From Paenibacillus sp. SYP-B4298 (GTDB taxonomy: Bacteria; Bacillota; Bacilli; Paenibacillales; Paenibacillaceae): DNA of 64,000 nt. Both the position numbers and the translations under genes were made by a program. The notes under the pieces were generated by a model that was not told the DNA's origin, searched no databases, and saw nothing but the letters and a program-made list of their open reading frames with translations. Within the stretch, counting starts at the first letter, position 1. Each line of letters begins with the position of its first letter. Of this stretch, positions 10,083 through 19,162 are shown piece by piece. The stretch is taken from positions 1,651,001 through 1,715,000 of the forward strand of contig NZ_CP115484.1 of assembly GCF_027627475.1 (NCBI RefSeq), given 5' to 3'.

Positions 10083-10532
10083 ATGAAGGGTATCCGCCAT
10101 ATCAAGATCAGAGAGATTATATCGAATGACATTATCGAAACCCAGGACGAACTGGTCGAAGCGCTGCGCAAAGCGGGCTATCAGGTGACCCAAGCGACCG
10201 TGTCAAGAGACATTCGCGAGCTGCAGCTAATCAAGGTGCAGACAGAGGACGGGAGCTACAAATATTCACTACCGACAGAGCAGCGCTACAATCCGATTCA
10301 TAAGCTGCGCCGCGCTATGCTCGATCATTATGTGCATATTGATTATACAGATAATTTAGTCGTTATGAAGTGCTTGCCCGGAACAGCTAATGCCATCTGT
10401 GTCCTGCTGGACAACATGGAATGGACAGAAGTGATGGGCACCATCTGCGGGGACGATACGATCTTAATTATTTGCCGGACGAAGAAGAACAGTGAGGATA
10501 TTGTAAGTCGCCTCACGTCTTTGCTCAATTAA
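10083..10532 (+). CDS. argR: Arginine repressor ArgR/AhrC
   Basis: 149 residues, the usual length, beginning MKGIRHIKIREIIS at ATG 10083 with AGGAGG upstream (an in-frame ATG at 10059 would add an atypical extension). N-terminal winged-helix DNA-binding domain with QATVSRDIRELQLIKV, C-terminal arginine-binding hexamerisation domain with GTANAICVLLDN and GTICGDDTILIICR. Represses arginine synthesis and activates catabolism. Position just before recN is conserved in Bacillales. Confidence 0.96.
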   Translation: MKGIRHIKIREIISNDIIETQDELVEALRKAGYQVTQATVSRDIRELQLIKVQTEDGSYKYSLPTEQRYNPIHKLRRAMLDHYVHIDYTDNLVVMKCLPGTANAICVLLDNMEWTEVMGTICGDDTILIICRTKKNSEDIVSRLTSLLN

Positions 10533-10549
10533 CAAGGAGGTACATCGAC

Positions 10550-12253
10550 ATGCTTCGAGAACTGTCTATTCGCAATTTGGCTGTTATTGAATCAACCGTT
10601 GTCAATTTTTACAAAGGATTTCATGTGCTGACTGGTGAGACCGGGGCAGGGAAGTCTATATTAATTGATGCGCTTGGCCTTGTCATCGGAGGGCGCGGAG
10701 CGGCTGATATGATACGTCACGGATGTGAACGGGCGGAGATCGAAGCGATGTTTGATCTTCCGGCGATGCACCCGGTATGGGAGAAGCTATCCAAATATGG
10801 CATACCGGCTAACCCCGAGGAGCTACTGGTGATCCGAAGGGAGCTGTCGGTTCAGGGCAAGAGTGTCAGTCGTGTCAACGGCCAGATTGTGAACTTAGCC
10901 GCTCTGCGGGAAATCGGCGAGCATCTGGTCAATCTGCATGGTCAGCATGAACATCAATCGCTGCTCAAGCCGGAACAGCATCTGGAGTGGCTGGATATAT
11001 ACGCAGGGATACCGCTGTTGGAGAAGAAGACCCAGTATCGAGAGGTATTCCGCAATTATCAGCAGGTGAAGGCGAAGCTGCGTGAACTGGAGGAGAACTC
11101 GCGGCAAAACTTTCAAATGCTTGATCTATACCGGTTTCAGATGGAGGAGATTCGAGCGGCGAAGCTCAAGCCAGGCGAGGATGAAGCATTGGCTGAAGAG
11201 AAGCGGAAATTGACGCATGCAGAGCGAAGGATGGATTATGCTTCGGAATCATACTCCCTTCTCTATAACGGTGGAGGGCTGGATGCAATCAGCAAAGCGA
11301 TTCATAAGCTTGAGGAGATTCAGGCTTATGACCCTGCGGAGCTTGACCCGCTGCTGGAGCAGCTTCGTTCCGCTTTTTATCAAGCTGAGGATGCTGCATT
11401 CCAGCTTCGCAATTATCGTGATCTCATTGAATCCAATCCGGAGCAACTGGATGCTATTGAGGAACGACTGGACTTGATTCATACTTTAAAGCGTAAATAC
11501 GGAGAGACGATTCCTGAAATTATAGATTATCTGAACAAAATTACGTATGAAGTAGACAAGCTTGAGAACCGTGATGAGCATCTGGGTCGATTGCGGGATG
11601 AAGCGGCACAGTTGCAACAGAAGGCGCTGAAGCTTGCACTGAAGCTGTCTGAGCTTCGTCGGCATGCTGCTGGCCGATTGTCCGAATCGGTGGAGGCTGA
11701 GCTGAAGCAGCTTCATATGGAGCGCACCGTGTTCCGTATCGAGCTGAATCAGCAATACGACAGTAATGAAGAATATCGTTTGAGCTTGCAAGGAATCGAT
11801 GAGGCAGTTTTCGTCATTTCGCCCAATCCGGGCGAGCCGCTCAAGCCCTTGCATAAGATTGCCTCTGGTGGAGAGATGTCACGGATTATGCTGGCGATGA
11901 AGGCTATTTTTGCTCAGTTGGACCAGGTGCCTGTACTTATCTTTGATGAGGTGGATACAGGAGTGAGCGGACGGGCTGCACAGGCAATTGCGGAGAAGAT
12001 GTCCCAGTTATCCAAGCAATGCCAGGTGTTTTCGATTACGCATCTGCCTCAGGTTGCTTGCATGGCTGATCATCATTATGAGATCAAGAAGCAGATCAAG
12101 GGAGAGCGAACAGCTACCTCCGTCACTCCGCTGCAGCTTAACAATCGAATTGAAGAGCTTGCTCGAATGCTTGGAGGGGTTGAAGTGACAGAGAAAACAC
12201 GTCACCATGCACAGGAAATGCTTGATTTGGCCCATCGTAAAAAAGGGGCGTAA
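10550..12253 (+). CDS. recN: DNA repair protein RecN
   Basis: 567 residues, SMC-like ATPase recruited early to double-strand breaks. Seen: Walker A GETGAGKSILIDAL near residue 29, a central coiled coil (about 150-370), the ABC signature KIASGGEMSRIMLA and Walker B VPVLIFDEVDTGVSG, followed by SITHLPQVA. AAGGAGG precedes ATG 10550. Length and motif order are normal for the family. Confidence 0.97.
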   Translation: MLRELSIRNLAVIESTVVNFYKGFHVLTGETGAGKSILIDALGLVIGGRGAADMIRHGCERAEIEAMFDLPAMHPVWEKLSKYGIPANPEELLVIRRELSVQGKSVSRVNGQIVNLAALREIGEHLVNLHGQHEHQSLLKPEQHLEWLDIYAGIPLLEKKTQYREVFRNYQQVKAKLRELEENSRQNFQMLDLYRFQMEEIRAAKLKPGEDEALAEEKRKLTHAERRMDYASESYSLLYNGGGLDAISKAIHKLEEIQAYDPAELDPLLEQLRSAFYQAEDAAFQLRNYRDLIESNPEQLDAIEERLDLIHTLKRKYGETIPEIIDYLNKITYEVDKLENRDEHLGRLRDEAAQLQQKALKLALKLSELRRHAAGRLSESVEAELKQLHMERTVFRIELNQQYDSNEEYRLSLQGIDEAVFVISPNPGEPLKPLHKIASGGEMSRIMLAMKAIFAQLDQVPVLIFDEVDTGVSGRAAQAIAEKMSQLSKQCQVFSITHLPQVACMADHHYEIKKQIKGERTATSVTPLQLNNRIEELARMLGGVEVTEKTRHHAQEMLDLAHRKKGA

Positions 12254-12369
12254 TTCACACCATACAGGGAATGTTTTATAAGTCATAAAAGCAAAGGCTC
12301 ACGGTTACCTTATAGGTACGCCATTGGCGATACCCGTCAGATGATGGACCATAGGGAGCGTGAAAATCA

Positions 12370-13692
12370 TTGAACAACCGTAAGCAATGGTTTGGCCTTA
12401 TTCTCTCACTCATCGTGTGTATGATCGGCGTTTCAGCCCCTTTCCAACATTATGCCGCTTTCCCTAGCGAGCTTAGAATGTTTTCGGGACAGCAAACAAA
12501 ACTCGATTATGCGATGCCTGTTCATGCCCGCTTATCCTTAACCCATCCAGAGCTGGTGAAAATAAATGGTTCGGCTCAACAGCATGTAGATGTTGATATG
12601 AATCAGCCCATTTCACTCGAACCTCTACAGAGCGGACAAGGGAAAATGACACTGAAGCTGTTCGGTTCGATTCCAGTCAAAACGGTTCATGTACAAGTGA
12701 TGCCGGAATTAAGGGTAATACCAGGTGGTCAGACCATCGGGGTCAAGGTGAAATCTGCAGGCATCATGGTTGTGGGGCATCATCAGGTGGCTACAGCATC
12801 AGATCATAAAACTTCACCTGGCGAAGAAGCGGATGTGAAGCTGGGTGATCTGATTGTGGATATTAATGGTCAACACATTAATGAAGTCAGCAAGGTTGCT
12901 TCAATTGTGGAGCAAGCCGGCAAAGCAAAGGCCCCATTGAAGCTTCGCATCAAGCGCAACAATCAAATGATTGAAAGATCCATCACACCAGCCTTTGATA
13001 CAGAGGATCAAGCATGGAGACTCGGTCTATATATTCGTGATTCTGCTGCTGGTGTCGGTACATTAACTTTTTATGCTCCCACACAAGGAGTATATGGAGC
13101 ATTGGGGCATGTCATTACCGATATGGACACTCAGACCGCGATTGAAGTTGAGGATGGGCAAGTGTTGCAGTCCAGTGTAACCTCCATTAATAAGAGCCAG
13201 CACGGCGAACCTGGGGAAAAAAGAGCGCATTTTCTAAAAGAAGGCAAAGTGCTCGGCAATGTTGTACGCAACACTCCCTTTGGAATATTTGGCGATATGA
13301 AGAGCACTCCGACGCATGGTTATAGCAACAAGCCGATTCCGGTCGCCTTTGCCGAAGAGGTTAAAGAAGGTCCGGCAGAGATATTGACTGTAATTGGCGG
13401 TCAAAAGGTGGAGAAATTTCAAATTGAAATTGTCCATGTCACCAAGCAAACGTCACCCGCAACGAAAGGAATGGTCATCAAAATTACGGATAAGCGTCTA
13501 ATTGATAATACAGGCGGTATTGTGCAAGGGATGTCGGGAAGCCCAATACTTCAAAATGGTAAGCTTGTTGGTGCGGTAACTCATGTATTCGTAAATGACC
13601 CGACTTCTGGATACGGTTGTTTCATCGAATGGATGCTGCAGGATGCAGGCGTGCTGGTGAAACGGAAGGACTCTGATCTTAAGGCGGGTTAA
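12370..13692 (+). CDS. spoIVB: SpoIVB peptidase
   Basis: 440 residues from TTG 12370. A serine peptidase (S55) secreted from the forespore into the intermembrane space; it cuts SpoIVFA and so triggers pro-sigma-K processing in the mother cell. Seen: one N-terminal hydrophobic segment (about 7-25), a PDZ domain (about 120-200; VKLGDLIVDINGQHI), then the peptidase domain with GALGHVITD supplying the probable catalytic His and GMSGSPILQNGKLVGAV the catalytic Ser. It sits between recN and spo0A as in Bacillus. The stop codon lies inside its terminator hairpin. Confidence 0.96.
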   Translation: MNNRKQWFGLILSLIVCMIGVSAPFQHYAAFPSELRMFSGQQTKLDYAMPVHARLSLTHPELVKINGSAQQHVDVDMNQPISLEPLQSGQGKMTLKLFGSIPVKTVHVQVMPELRVIPGGQTIGVKVKSAGIMVVGHHQVATASDHKTSPGEEADVKLGDLIVDINGQHINEVSKVASIVEQAGKAKAPLKLRIKRNNQMIERSITPAFDTEDQAWRLGLYIRDSAAGVGTLTFYAPTQGVYGALGHVITDMDTQTAIEVEDGQVLQSSVTSINKSQHGEPGEKRAHFLKEGKVLGNVVRNTPFGIFGDMKSTPTHGYSNKPIPVAFAEEVKEGPAEILTVIGGQKVEKFQIEIVHVTKQTSPATKGMVIKITDKRLIDNTGGIVQGMSGSPILQNGKLVGAVTHVFVNDPTSGYGCFIEWMLQDAGVLVKRKDSDLKAG

Positions 13693-13710
13693 CACGCCTT
13701 AAGATTTTTT
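13678..13710 (+). terminator. Terminator overlapping the end of spoIVB
   Basis: CTTAAGGCG (13678-13686) and CGCCTTAAG (13695-13703) pair perfectly around an 8-base loop that contains the spoIVB stop codon; ATTTTTT follows. Confidence 0.88.
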
Positions 13711-13748
13711 GTTAGATCGCTTATATACGGCAAAGTCTCTCTTCACTT

Positions 13749-13755
13749 TGTCGAA
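13749..13755 (+). promoter_or_regulatory. Spo0A box (upstream of spo0A)
   Basis: TGTCGAA, an exact match to the core 0A box, in the spo0A control region. Confidence 0.6.
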
Positions 13756-13843
13756 AATTTACGAAATGCTGCGAATGGTGTGGTTTAGTGTAGTAAAATT
13801 TTTATTATACTGGATTCCTCAAAAAAAATAAAGAAAAATAATT

Positions 13844-13850
13844 TTCGACA
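13844..13850 (-). promoter_or_regulatory. Spo0A box (upstream of spo0A)
   Basis: TTCGACA on the plus strand, i.e. an exact TGTCGAA on the minus strand, directly before the sigma-H-like -35 element. Confidence 0.65.
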
Positions 13851-13879
13851 GAAGGATTTTATAGGTCGATGTCGAAAAT
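13851..13879 (+). promoter_or_regulatory. Sigma-H-like promoter of spo0A with an overlapping Spo0A box
   Basis: GAAGGATTT (13851-13859), 11 bases, then GTCGAAAAT (13871-13879). The sigma-H consensus is RnAGGAwWW and RnnGAATww; one core mismatch is seen. A third 0A box TGTCGAA (13870-13876) overlaps the -10, as expected for an autoregulated sporulation promoter. Confidence 0.6.
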
Positions 13880-13940
13880 ATTATGACAGGAAAAGGAATT
13901 GACCATTTTGGGAGATTTGAGTTAAAGGGAGGACCACACA

Positions 13941-14756
13941 TTGCAAAAAGTTGAAGTGTTGTTGGCCGATGATAATCGCGAGTTCACTAATCTGTTATCT
14001 GAGTACATTTCTGAGCAGAGCGATATGGAGGTTATTGGGGTTGCTTACAACGGCGAAGAAGTGCTGCGCCATCTGGAGGAGTCGCATAAGGCGCCTGATG
14101 TCTTGATTCTGGATATTATTATGCCGCATCTAGACGGACTTGGTGTATTGGAACGGCTTAGAGAGATGAATCTCTCCCCTATGCCCAAGATTATTATGCT
14201 GACTGCATTCGGACAAGAAAACATTACTCAGAAGGCAGTTCAGCTCGGAGCATCCTACTACATACTGAAACCCTTTGACATGGAAATTTTGGCCAATCGT
14301 ATTCGTCAATTGGTCGGGACTTCTGTGGTCACCTCTTCAAGCAGCTACGGCGGCTCTGCTGTCAGTAGCATGAAATCTAATGTTGTTCCTATAGCCAAAG
14401 GCAAAAACCTGGACGCAAATATTACAAGCATCATTCATGAGATTGGTGTACCTGCTCATATTAAAGGCTACCAATATTTGCGGGAAGCGATTACGATGGT
14501 GTACAACAATATTGAGATTCTTGGCGCAATTACAAAAACGCTGTACCCGGCGATTGCCGAGAAATTCAAAACAACGCCAAGCCGCGTCGAACGCGCCATC
14601 CGTCACGCGATTGAGGTTGCCTGGACGCGCGGCAATATTGACAGCATCAGCCATCTGTTTGGCTACACGATCAACATCAGCAAATCTAAGCCAACCAATA
14701 GCGAATTTATCGCGATGGTTGCAGACAAGCTGAGAATTGAGCATAAGGTGTCGTGA
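13941..14756 (+). CDS. spo0A: Sporulation response regulator Spo0A
   Basis: 271 residues from TTG 13941 with GGGAGG upstream. Master regulator of sporulation entry, phosphorylated through the phosphorelay. Seen: receiver domain with acidic pocket Asp10-Asp11, phosphoacceptor Asp58 in [12 protein letters not shown] and Lys in YILKPFDM; C-terminal Spo0A DNA-binding domain (about 155-271) with [19 protein letters not shown]. The control region carries three TGTCGAA boxes and a sigma-H-like promoter, indicating autoregulation. A strong terminator follows. Confidence 0.98.
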   Translation: MQKVEVLLADDNREFTNLLSEYISEQSDMEVIGVAYNGEEVLRHLEESHKAPDVLILDIIMPHLDGLGVLERLREMNLSPMPKIIMLTAFGQENITQKAVQLGASYYILKPFDMEILANRIRQLVGTSVVTSSSSYGGSAVSSMKSNVVPIAKGKNLDANITSIIHEIGVPAHIKGYQYLREAITMVYNNIEILGAITKTLYPAIAEKFKTTPSRVERAIRHAIEVAWTRGNIDSISHLFGYTINISKSKPTNSEFIAMVADKLRIEHKVS

Positions 14757-14789
14757 AGGAGTAAGGATTAAAAGAAGCAAACTGAAAAT

Positions 14790-14840
14790 ACCGCTTGTTT
14801 ATGGGTTCCCTTAGGAGCTGATAAACAAGCGGTGTTTTTT
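14790..14840 (+). terminator. Terminator after spo0A
   Basis: ACCGCTTGTTTAT (14790-14802) pairs perfectly with ATAAACAAGCGGT (14821-14833), followed by GTTTTTT. Confidence 0.92.
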
Positions 14841-14913
14841 CAAATGTAAAGAGGCAATAAGGGAACGTTCCGCAGGAATGACCAGTAGATGCCCTCCATG
14901 GCAAGCGATTCAT

Positions 14914-15216
14914 TTAGGACTGATGCTGCCTCGGCGGACGAGGCTTCTTCTTGCGAAAGCGAGGGGCTACATAGTTGTGTTTGCGGTCACGGAAGAAGAT
15001 CCATCCTCCGATAAAGCCAACACCGGCAAGAAACAATACGAGTCCAATTACGAATGATCCCCATGCAAAGGCAGGCATAACAGCATTGCTCTCGTCGCCA
15101 AAGCCAGAAAAGTATGCAAAAACGGCATCTTTCATTTTCAGAAAACCAAAGGTAGCCGCTGCTCCAGGAATAACGAGCAGCAGGACGGCTATAAACCGTG
15201 CGATTATTATTTTCAT
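14914..15216 (-). CDS. DUF2627 membrane protein (YqzF-like)
   Basis: 100 residues with two clear membrane segments (about 5-22 and 50-72) and a basic, Arg/Lys/Pro-rich C terminus (RFRKKKPRPPRQHQS). It matches DUF2627 in length and in its start MKIIIARFIAVLLLVIPGA. The gene lies on the minus strand between spo0A and the bkd operon, the same position as yqzF in Bacillus. Function is unknown. Confidence 0.8.
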   Translation of the reverse strand: MKIIIARFIAVLLLVIPGAAATFGFLKMKDAVFAYFSGFGDESNAVMPAFAWGSFVIGLVLFLAGVGFIGGWIFFRDRKHNYVAPRFRKKKPRPPRQHQS

Positions 15217-15322
15217 CTACGTTCTTCCTCCAACCACTTGCATTGATGCATAATTAATTACAATGATAACCTGTCCCGCGGCTGTTTGTCTATGGAGGGG
15301 CTTGGTGGTGATGAAGGTGCGG

Positions 15323-15352
15323 TTTACGCTAGGGAGCAAAAACAGTTACAAT
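15323..15352 (+). promoter_or_regulatory. Probable sigma-A promoter of the bkd operon
   Basis: TTTACG (15323-15328), an 18-base spacer and TACAAT (15347-15352). No -24/-12 sigma-L element was seen, unlike the sigma-L/BkdR-controlled operon known from B. subtilis. Confidence 0.45.
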
Positions 15353-15390
15353 AGACAGAGGACTTAGGGACATCAATTGGAGGTAATCGG

Positions 15391-16815
15391 ATGACGATTG
15401 AAGTAGATATGGCCGTATTGGGCGGCGGGCCAGGAGGATACACGGCTGCCATTCGGGCGTCACAGCTTGGGAAGAAGGTGGCGATCATTGAAATGGGCAA
15501 GCTTGGAGGCACCTGCCTCCACCGTGGCTGTATACCAAGCAAGGCACTGCTGCGCAGCGCGGAGGTGTACCACACGGTAAAGGAAGCGGATCAGTATGGC
15601 GTGAGCACAAGTGAGGTGGTGCTTCGATACGAGACGGTGCAGCAGCGGAAGCGGCAGACCGTAGACGGGCTGTATTCAGGCTTGCAGTACCTGATGCGCA
15701 AGCATGGGATCGAGGTTGTTCAGGGTAAGGGGAGAATTATCGGCCCCTCCATCTTCTCTCCGCGAAGCGGCGCGGTAGCGGTAGAGCTGGAGAATGGAGA
15801 GATGGAGACGGTAGTGTCTACAAATCTGATCATTGCTACGGGCTCAAGAACGCGTCATCTACCTGGCCTGGAACCGGATGGGCGTGCGATTCTGTCCAGT
15901 GACGAGGCACTGGAGCTGGAGGAGCTTCCGGGGACGATGCTGATTGTTGGCGGAGGAGTTATTGGAGTGGAGTGGGCCTCCATGATGAATGATTTCGGCG
16001 TCGAGGTGACGATGGTCGAAGCGGCAGCTCGCCTTCTGCCAGGGGAGGACGCGGATATTTCTACTGAACTGGAGCGATTGCTGCGCAAGCGCGGTGTGCG
16101 CATCTTGACGGGTGTCAAGCTCGACGCCTCGTCCCGACAATATACCGAAGAAGGCAAATTGTCCATTAGTGCGGATACTTCAGATGGCCCGGTATTGCTG
16201 GAGGCGGACAAGCTGCTCGTGTCTGTAGGCAGAGAAGCAAATGCCGACCAGATCGGTCTTGAAAACACCGATGTGCAGCTTAACGGAGGATTTATCAAGG
16301 TGAACGCCATGCTGCAAACGACGGAACCGCATATTTATGCGATCGGTGATGTCATCGGCGGCCTTCAGTTGGCACATGTGGCAGCTCATGAAGGGATTAT
16401 TGCGGCTGAGCACGCCTGTGGCCTGAAGCCTGCGGCGTTCTCTGCGACGCTGGTGCCACGTTGCGTCTATTCCCGGCCTGAGATCGCGTCTGTCGGCTGG
16501 ACGGAGCATGAAGCGCGCCAGCAAGGACGAAACGTGCGTATCGGTAAAATTCCGTTCTCTGCACTCGGCAAAGCGAGGGTGCTTGGCGAGCAGGAAGGCT
16601 TTGTGAAGGTAATTGCCGATAGCCAGACGAAGGATGTGCTGGGGGTACATATGATTGGACCGCATGCAACGGATCTCATCGCGGAGGCTGCGCTTGCCAA
16701 GGTGCTTGAGGCAACGCCGTGGGAGATTGGACAGACCATTCATCCGCATCCGACCTTGTCGGAGGCGCTTAGTGAAGCCGCCTTGGCGGTAGATGGAGAA
16801 TCATTTGTCATCTAG
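15391..16815 (+). CDS. lpdA: Dihydrolipoyl dehydrogenase (E3)
   Basis: 474 residues. Flavoprotein that reoxidises dihydrolipoyl groups of E2 with NAD. Seen: FAD-binding GGGPGGYTAAIRA, the redox-active disulfide GGTCLHRGCIPSK (residues about 41-53), the NAD-binding GGGVIGVEWASMM, the second FAD contact YAIGDVIG, and the dimer-interface His in HPHPTLSEAL. Its place upstream of E1 and E2 genes assigns it to the branched-chain 2-oxoacid dehydrogenase complex rather than pyruvate dehydrogenase. Confidence 0.93.
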   Translation: MTIEVDMAVLGGGPGGYTAAIRASQLGKKVAIIEMGKLGGTCLHRGCIPSKALLRSAEVYHTVKEADQYGVSTSEVVLRYETVQQRKRQTVDGLYSGLQYLMRKHGIEVVQGKGRIIGPSIFSPRSGAVAVELENGEMETVVSTNLIIATGSRTRHLPGLEPDGRAILSSDEALELEELPGTMLIVGGGVIGVEWASMMNDFGVEVTMVEAAARLLPGEDADISTELERLLRKRGVRILTGVKLDASSRQYTEEGKLSISADTSDGPVLLEADKLLVSVGREANADQIGLENTDVQLNGGFIKVNAMLQTTEPHIYAIGDVIGGLQLAHVAAHEGIIAAEHACGLKPAAFSATLVPRCVYSRPEIASVGWTEHEARQQGRNVRIGKIPFSALGKARVLGEQEGFVKVIADSQTKDVLGVHMIGPHATDLIAEAALAKVLEATPWEIGQTIHPHPTLSEALSEAALAVDGESFVI

Positions 16816-16843
16816 GAGCCGTTTGCTGTCCGCAGGGGTGCTG

Positions 16844-16872
16844 TTTCTTTTTTCACGGAAACACGTTATAAT
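16844..16872 (+). promoter_or_regulatory. Possible internal promoter before bkdAA
   Basis: A perfect TATAAT (16867-16872) with only a weak -35 (TTTCTT, 16844-16849) at 17 bases. It lies in the 154-base gap between lpdA and E1 alpha. Confidence 0.4.
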
Positions 16873-16969
16873 TGGTTTAACCAAGTCTTAGTACCAGGTT
16901 ATAACACCTGTATTTGGGACAAATCTTGAAGCACGGCTGTGCTTCACTAATCGGTTAGGAGGCTGCTCC

Positions 16970-18001
16970 ATGACATATTCCGGATCGGTAGGCCAAACCT
17001 TCAGGCATCATGAGCTTGGACTTAGCGATGAGCAGGTTATAGAGATGTATACGATGATGCAGACAGCAAGGGCATTTGACGAGCGCTGTATGCTGCTTCA
17101 GCGAGCTGGCAAAATCAACTTTCACGTATCGGGTATCGGACAAGAGGCGACGCAGGTGGCTGCCGCCTTCGCTCTCGATCGTGCCCAGGATTATTTCCTG
17201 CCCTATTACCGTGACTACGGGTTCGTGTTGTCCGTAGGTATGACGCTGCGGGAATTAATGCTATCTGTATTTGCCAAGGCGGAGGATCCCAATAGCGGTG
17301 GTCGCCAGATGCCAGGTCATTTTGGCAGCAAGCGGCTGCGTATTGTTACGGGCTCCAGCCCGGTGACGACACAGGTTCCGCATGCCGTTGGTTTCGCACT
17401 TGCTGCGAAGATGAAGAAACAATCCTTTGTGTCCTTCGTGACATTCGGGGATGGATCGAGCAACCAGGGCGATTTTCATGAAGGGTGCAACTTCGCTGGT
17501 GTACACAAGCTGCCGGTAATTTTTATGTGTGAGAACAACCGATATGCGATCTCTACCCCATTCAGCCAGCAGAGCGCCGGCAAGATCAGCGATCGTGCTC
17601 TTGGTTATGGATTTCCAGGCGTAGAGGTTGACGGTAACGATGTGCTGGAGGTATATCGTGTCGTTAAGGAAGCGCGCGAACGGGCAGTTAATGGCGAAGG
17701 GCCGACCTTGATTGATGCGCTGACGTATCGCTTGTCGCCGCACTCCACCTCTGATAACGATCTGGCATACCGGACGAAGGAGGAGGTTGACACGTACCGG
17801 GGACGGGATGGTCTACCGCATTTCAAGCAATACCTGATGGATTGCGGCATCTGGAGCGAGGAGCAGGATGAGGGGCTGCGCAAGCTGCTTCGTGAACAAC
17901 TGGATGATGCGACAAGCTATGGCGACAAGGCGCCATTCCCGGCTCCTGAGGATACGCTGCGCCATGTATATGCCGACTCGGATGGTGAAAGGGGACTTTA
18001 A
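16970..18001 (+). CDS. bkdAA: Branched-chain 2-oxoacid dehydrogenase E1 alpha subunit
   Basis: 343 residues. With E1 beta it decarboxylates the 2-oxoacids of Val, Leu and Ile using thiamine diphosphate and loads lipoyl-E2; the acyl-CoA products prime iso and anteiso fatty acids. Seen: the TPP motif GDGSSNQGDFHEG ending in CENNRYAIST, and the phosphorylation-loop-like RLSPHSTSDND. GGAGG lies upstream of ATG 16970. E1 beta begins 3 bases after its stop, indicating coupling. Confidence 0.92.
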   Translation: MTYSGSVGQTFRHHELGLSDEQVIEMYTMMQTARAFDERCMLLQRAGKINFHVSGIGQEATQVAAAFALDRAQDYFLPYYRDYGFVLSVGMTLRELMLSVFAKAEDPNSGGRQMPGHFGSKRLRIVTGSSPVTTQVPHAVGFALAAKMKKQSFVSFVTFGDGSSNQGDFHEGCNFAGVHKLPVIFMCENNRYAISTPFSQQSAGKISDRALGYGFPGVEVDGNDVLEVYRVVKEARERAVNGEGPTLIDALTYRLSPHSTSDNDLAYRTKEEVDTYRGRDGLPHFKQYLMDCGIWSEEQDEGLRKLLREQLDDATSYGDKAPFPAPEDTLRHVYADSDGERGL

Positions 18002-18004
18002 GCG

Positions 18005-18991
18005 ATGGCTGTCATGGAATATATTGATGCAATCCGGCTGGCGATGAAGGAAGAGATGGAGCGGGATGGGGATGTATTTGTGCTAGGGGAGGACGTAGGT
18101 CGCAAAGGTGGCGTCTTCACCACGACCAAGGGGCTGATGGAGCAGTTCGGAGAGCAGCGGGTGCTGGATACGCCGCTTGCGGAATCGGCGATCGCCGGTG
18201 TAGCGATCGGCGCTGCAATGTACGGCATGAAGCCCATTGCCGAGATGCAGTATTCGGATTTTATGTTCCCTGCTACCAACCAGATCATTAGCGAGGCGGC
18301 CAAAATCCGTTATCGCTCCAACAACGACTGGTCCTGTCCGCTAGTGATTCGCGCTCCGATCGGCGGCGGCATCTTCGGCGGCCTCTATCACTCTCAGTGC
18401 ACCGAATCGGTCTTCTTTGGCACTCCCGGCTTGAAGATCGTTGCACCGTATTCAGCTTACGACGCCAAGGGGCTGCTGAAGGCTGCTGTTCGCGATCCTG
18501 ACCCGGTTCTGTTCTTCGAGCATAAGAAATGCTACAAGCTCGTTACCGGCGAGGTGCCCGAGGATGACTATATTGTACCGATCGGCAAGGCTAATGTGCT
18601 GCGTGAGGGTGAAGACATTACGGTAATCGGCTACAGCCTGCCGCTGCATTATGTGATGGAGGCGGCAGCGGAGCTGGAGCAGGAGGAAGGCATCCGGGCT
18701 CATGTGCTCGATCTGCGCACGCTGCAGCCGCTGGATACGGATGCGATTCGCGAGGCAGTGCGCAAGACAGGCAAGGTGTTGATTGTACATGAGGATAACA
18801 AGACGGGTGGCATCGGCGCGGAGGTAGCGGCGATTATAGCTGAAGAGCTGCTCTATGAGCTGGATGCGCCGATTGCGAGGCTGTGCGGTCCGGATGTGCC
18901 GGCTATGCCGATCAACCCGCCTAGCGAGAAGTTTTTTATGTTGAACAAGGCAAAGGCAAAAGAGGCCATGCGCAATTTGGCTTTGTATTAA
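18005..18991 (+). CDS. bkdAB: Branched-chain 2-oxoacid dehydrogenase E1 beta subunit
   Basis: 328 residues, transketolase-like pyrimidine and C-terminal domains. Seen: VLGEDVGRKGGVF near the N terminus, DTPLAESAIAGVAIGAAM, IGGGIFGGLYHSQCTE and VHEDNKTGGIGAEVAAII. It completes the E1 heterotetramer with the preceding subunit. A 171-base gap with no further gene separates it from E2. Confidence 0.93.
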   Translation: MAVMEYIDAIRLAMKEEMERDGDVFVLGEDVGRKGGVFTTTKGLMEQFGEQRVLDTPLAESAIAGVAIGAAMYGMKPIAEMQYSDFMFPATNQIISEAAKIRYRSNNDWSCPLVIRAPIGGGIFGGLYHSQCTESVFFGTPGLKIVAPYSAYDAKGLLKAAVRDPDPVLFFEHKKCYKLVTGEVPEDDYIVPIGKANVLREGEDITVIGYSLPLHYVMEAAAELEQEEGIRAHVLDLRTLQPLDTDAIREAVRKTGKVLIVHEDNKTGGIGAEVAAIIAEELLYELDAPIARLCGPDVPAMPINPPSEKFFMLNKAKAKEAMRNLALY

Positions 18992-19162
18992 TCAAGCAGA
19001 GCGGCGCATCCCCCTTGCTGAAGTCTGCTGCTTGCCAGGACATCTATTATGGCGCAAGCTGGGACTTCACGGCATGCTATTGCTCCTCTCCGTTCAGACG
19101 GGCAGGAGGTGCCGAACCAGGGCCATGCGATCGTTTAGCTGAGGGTTAGGGGATGAAGGGTT

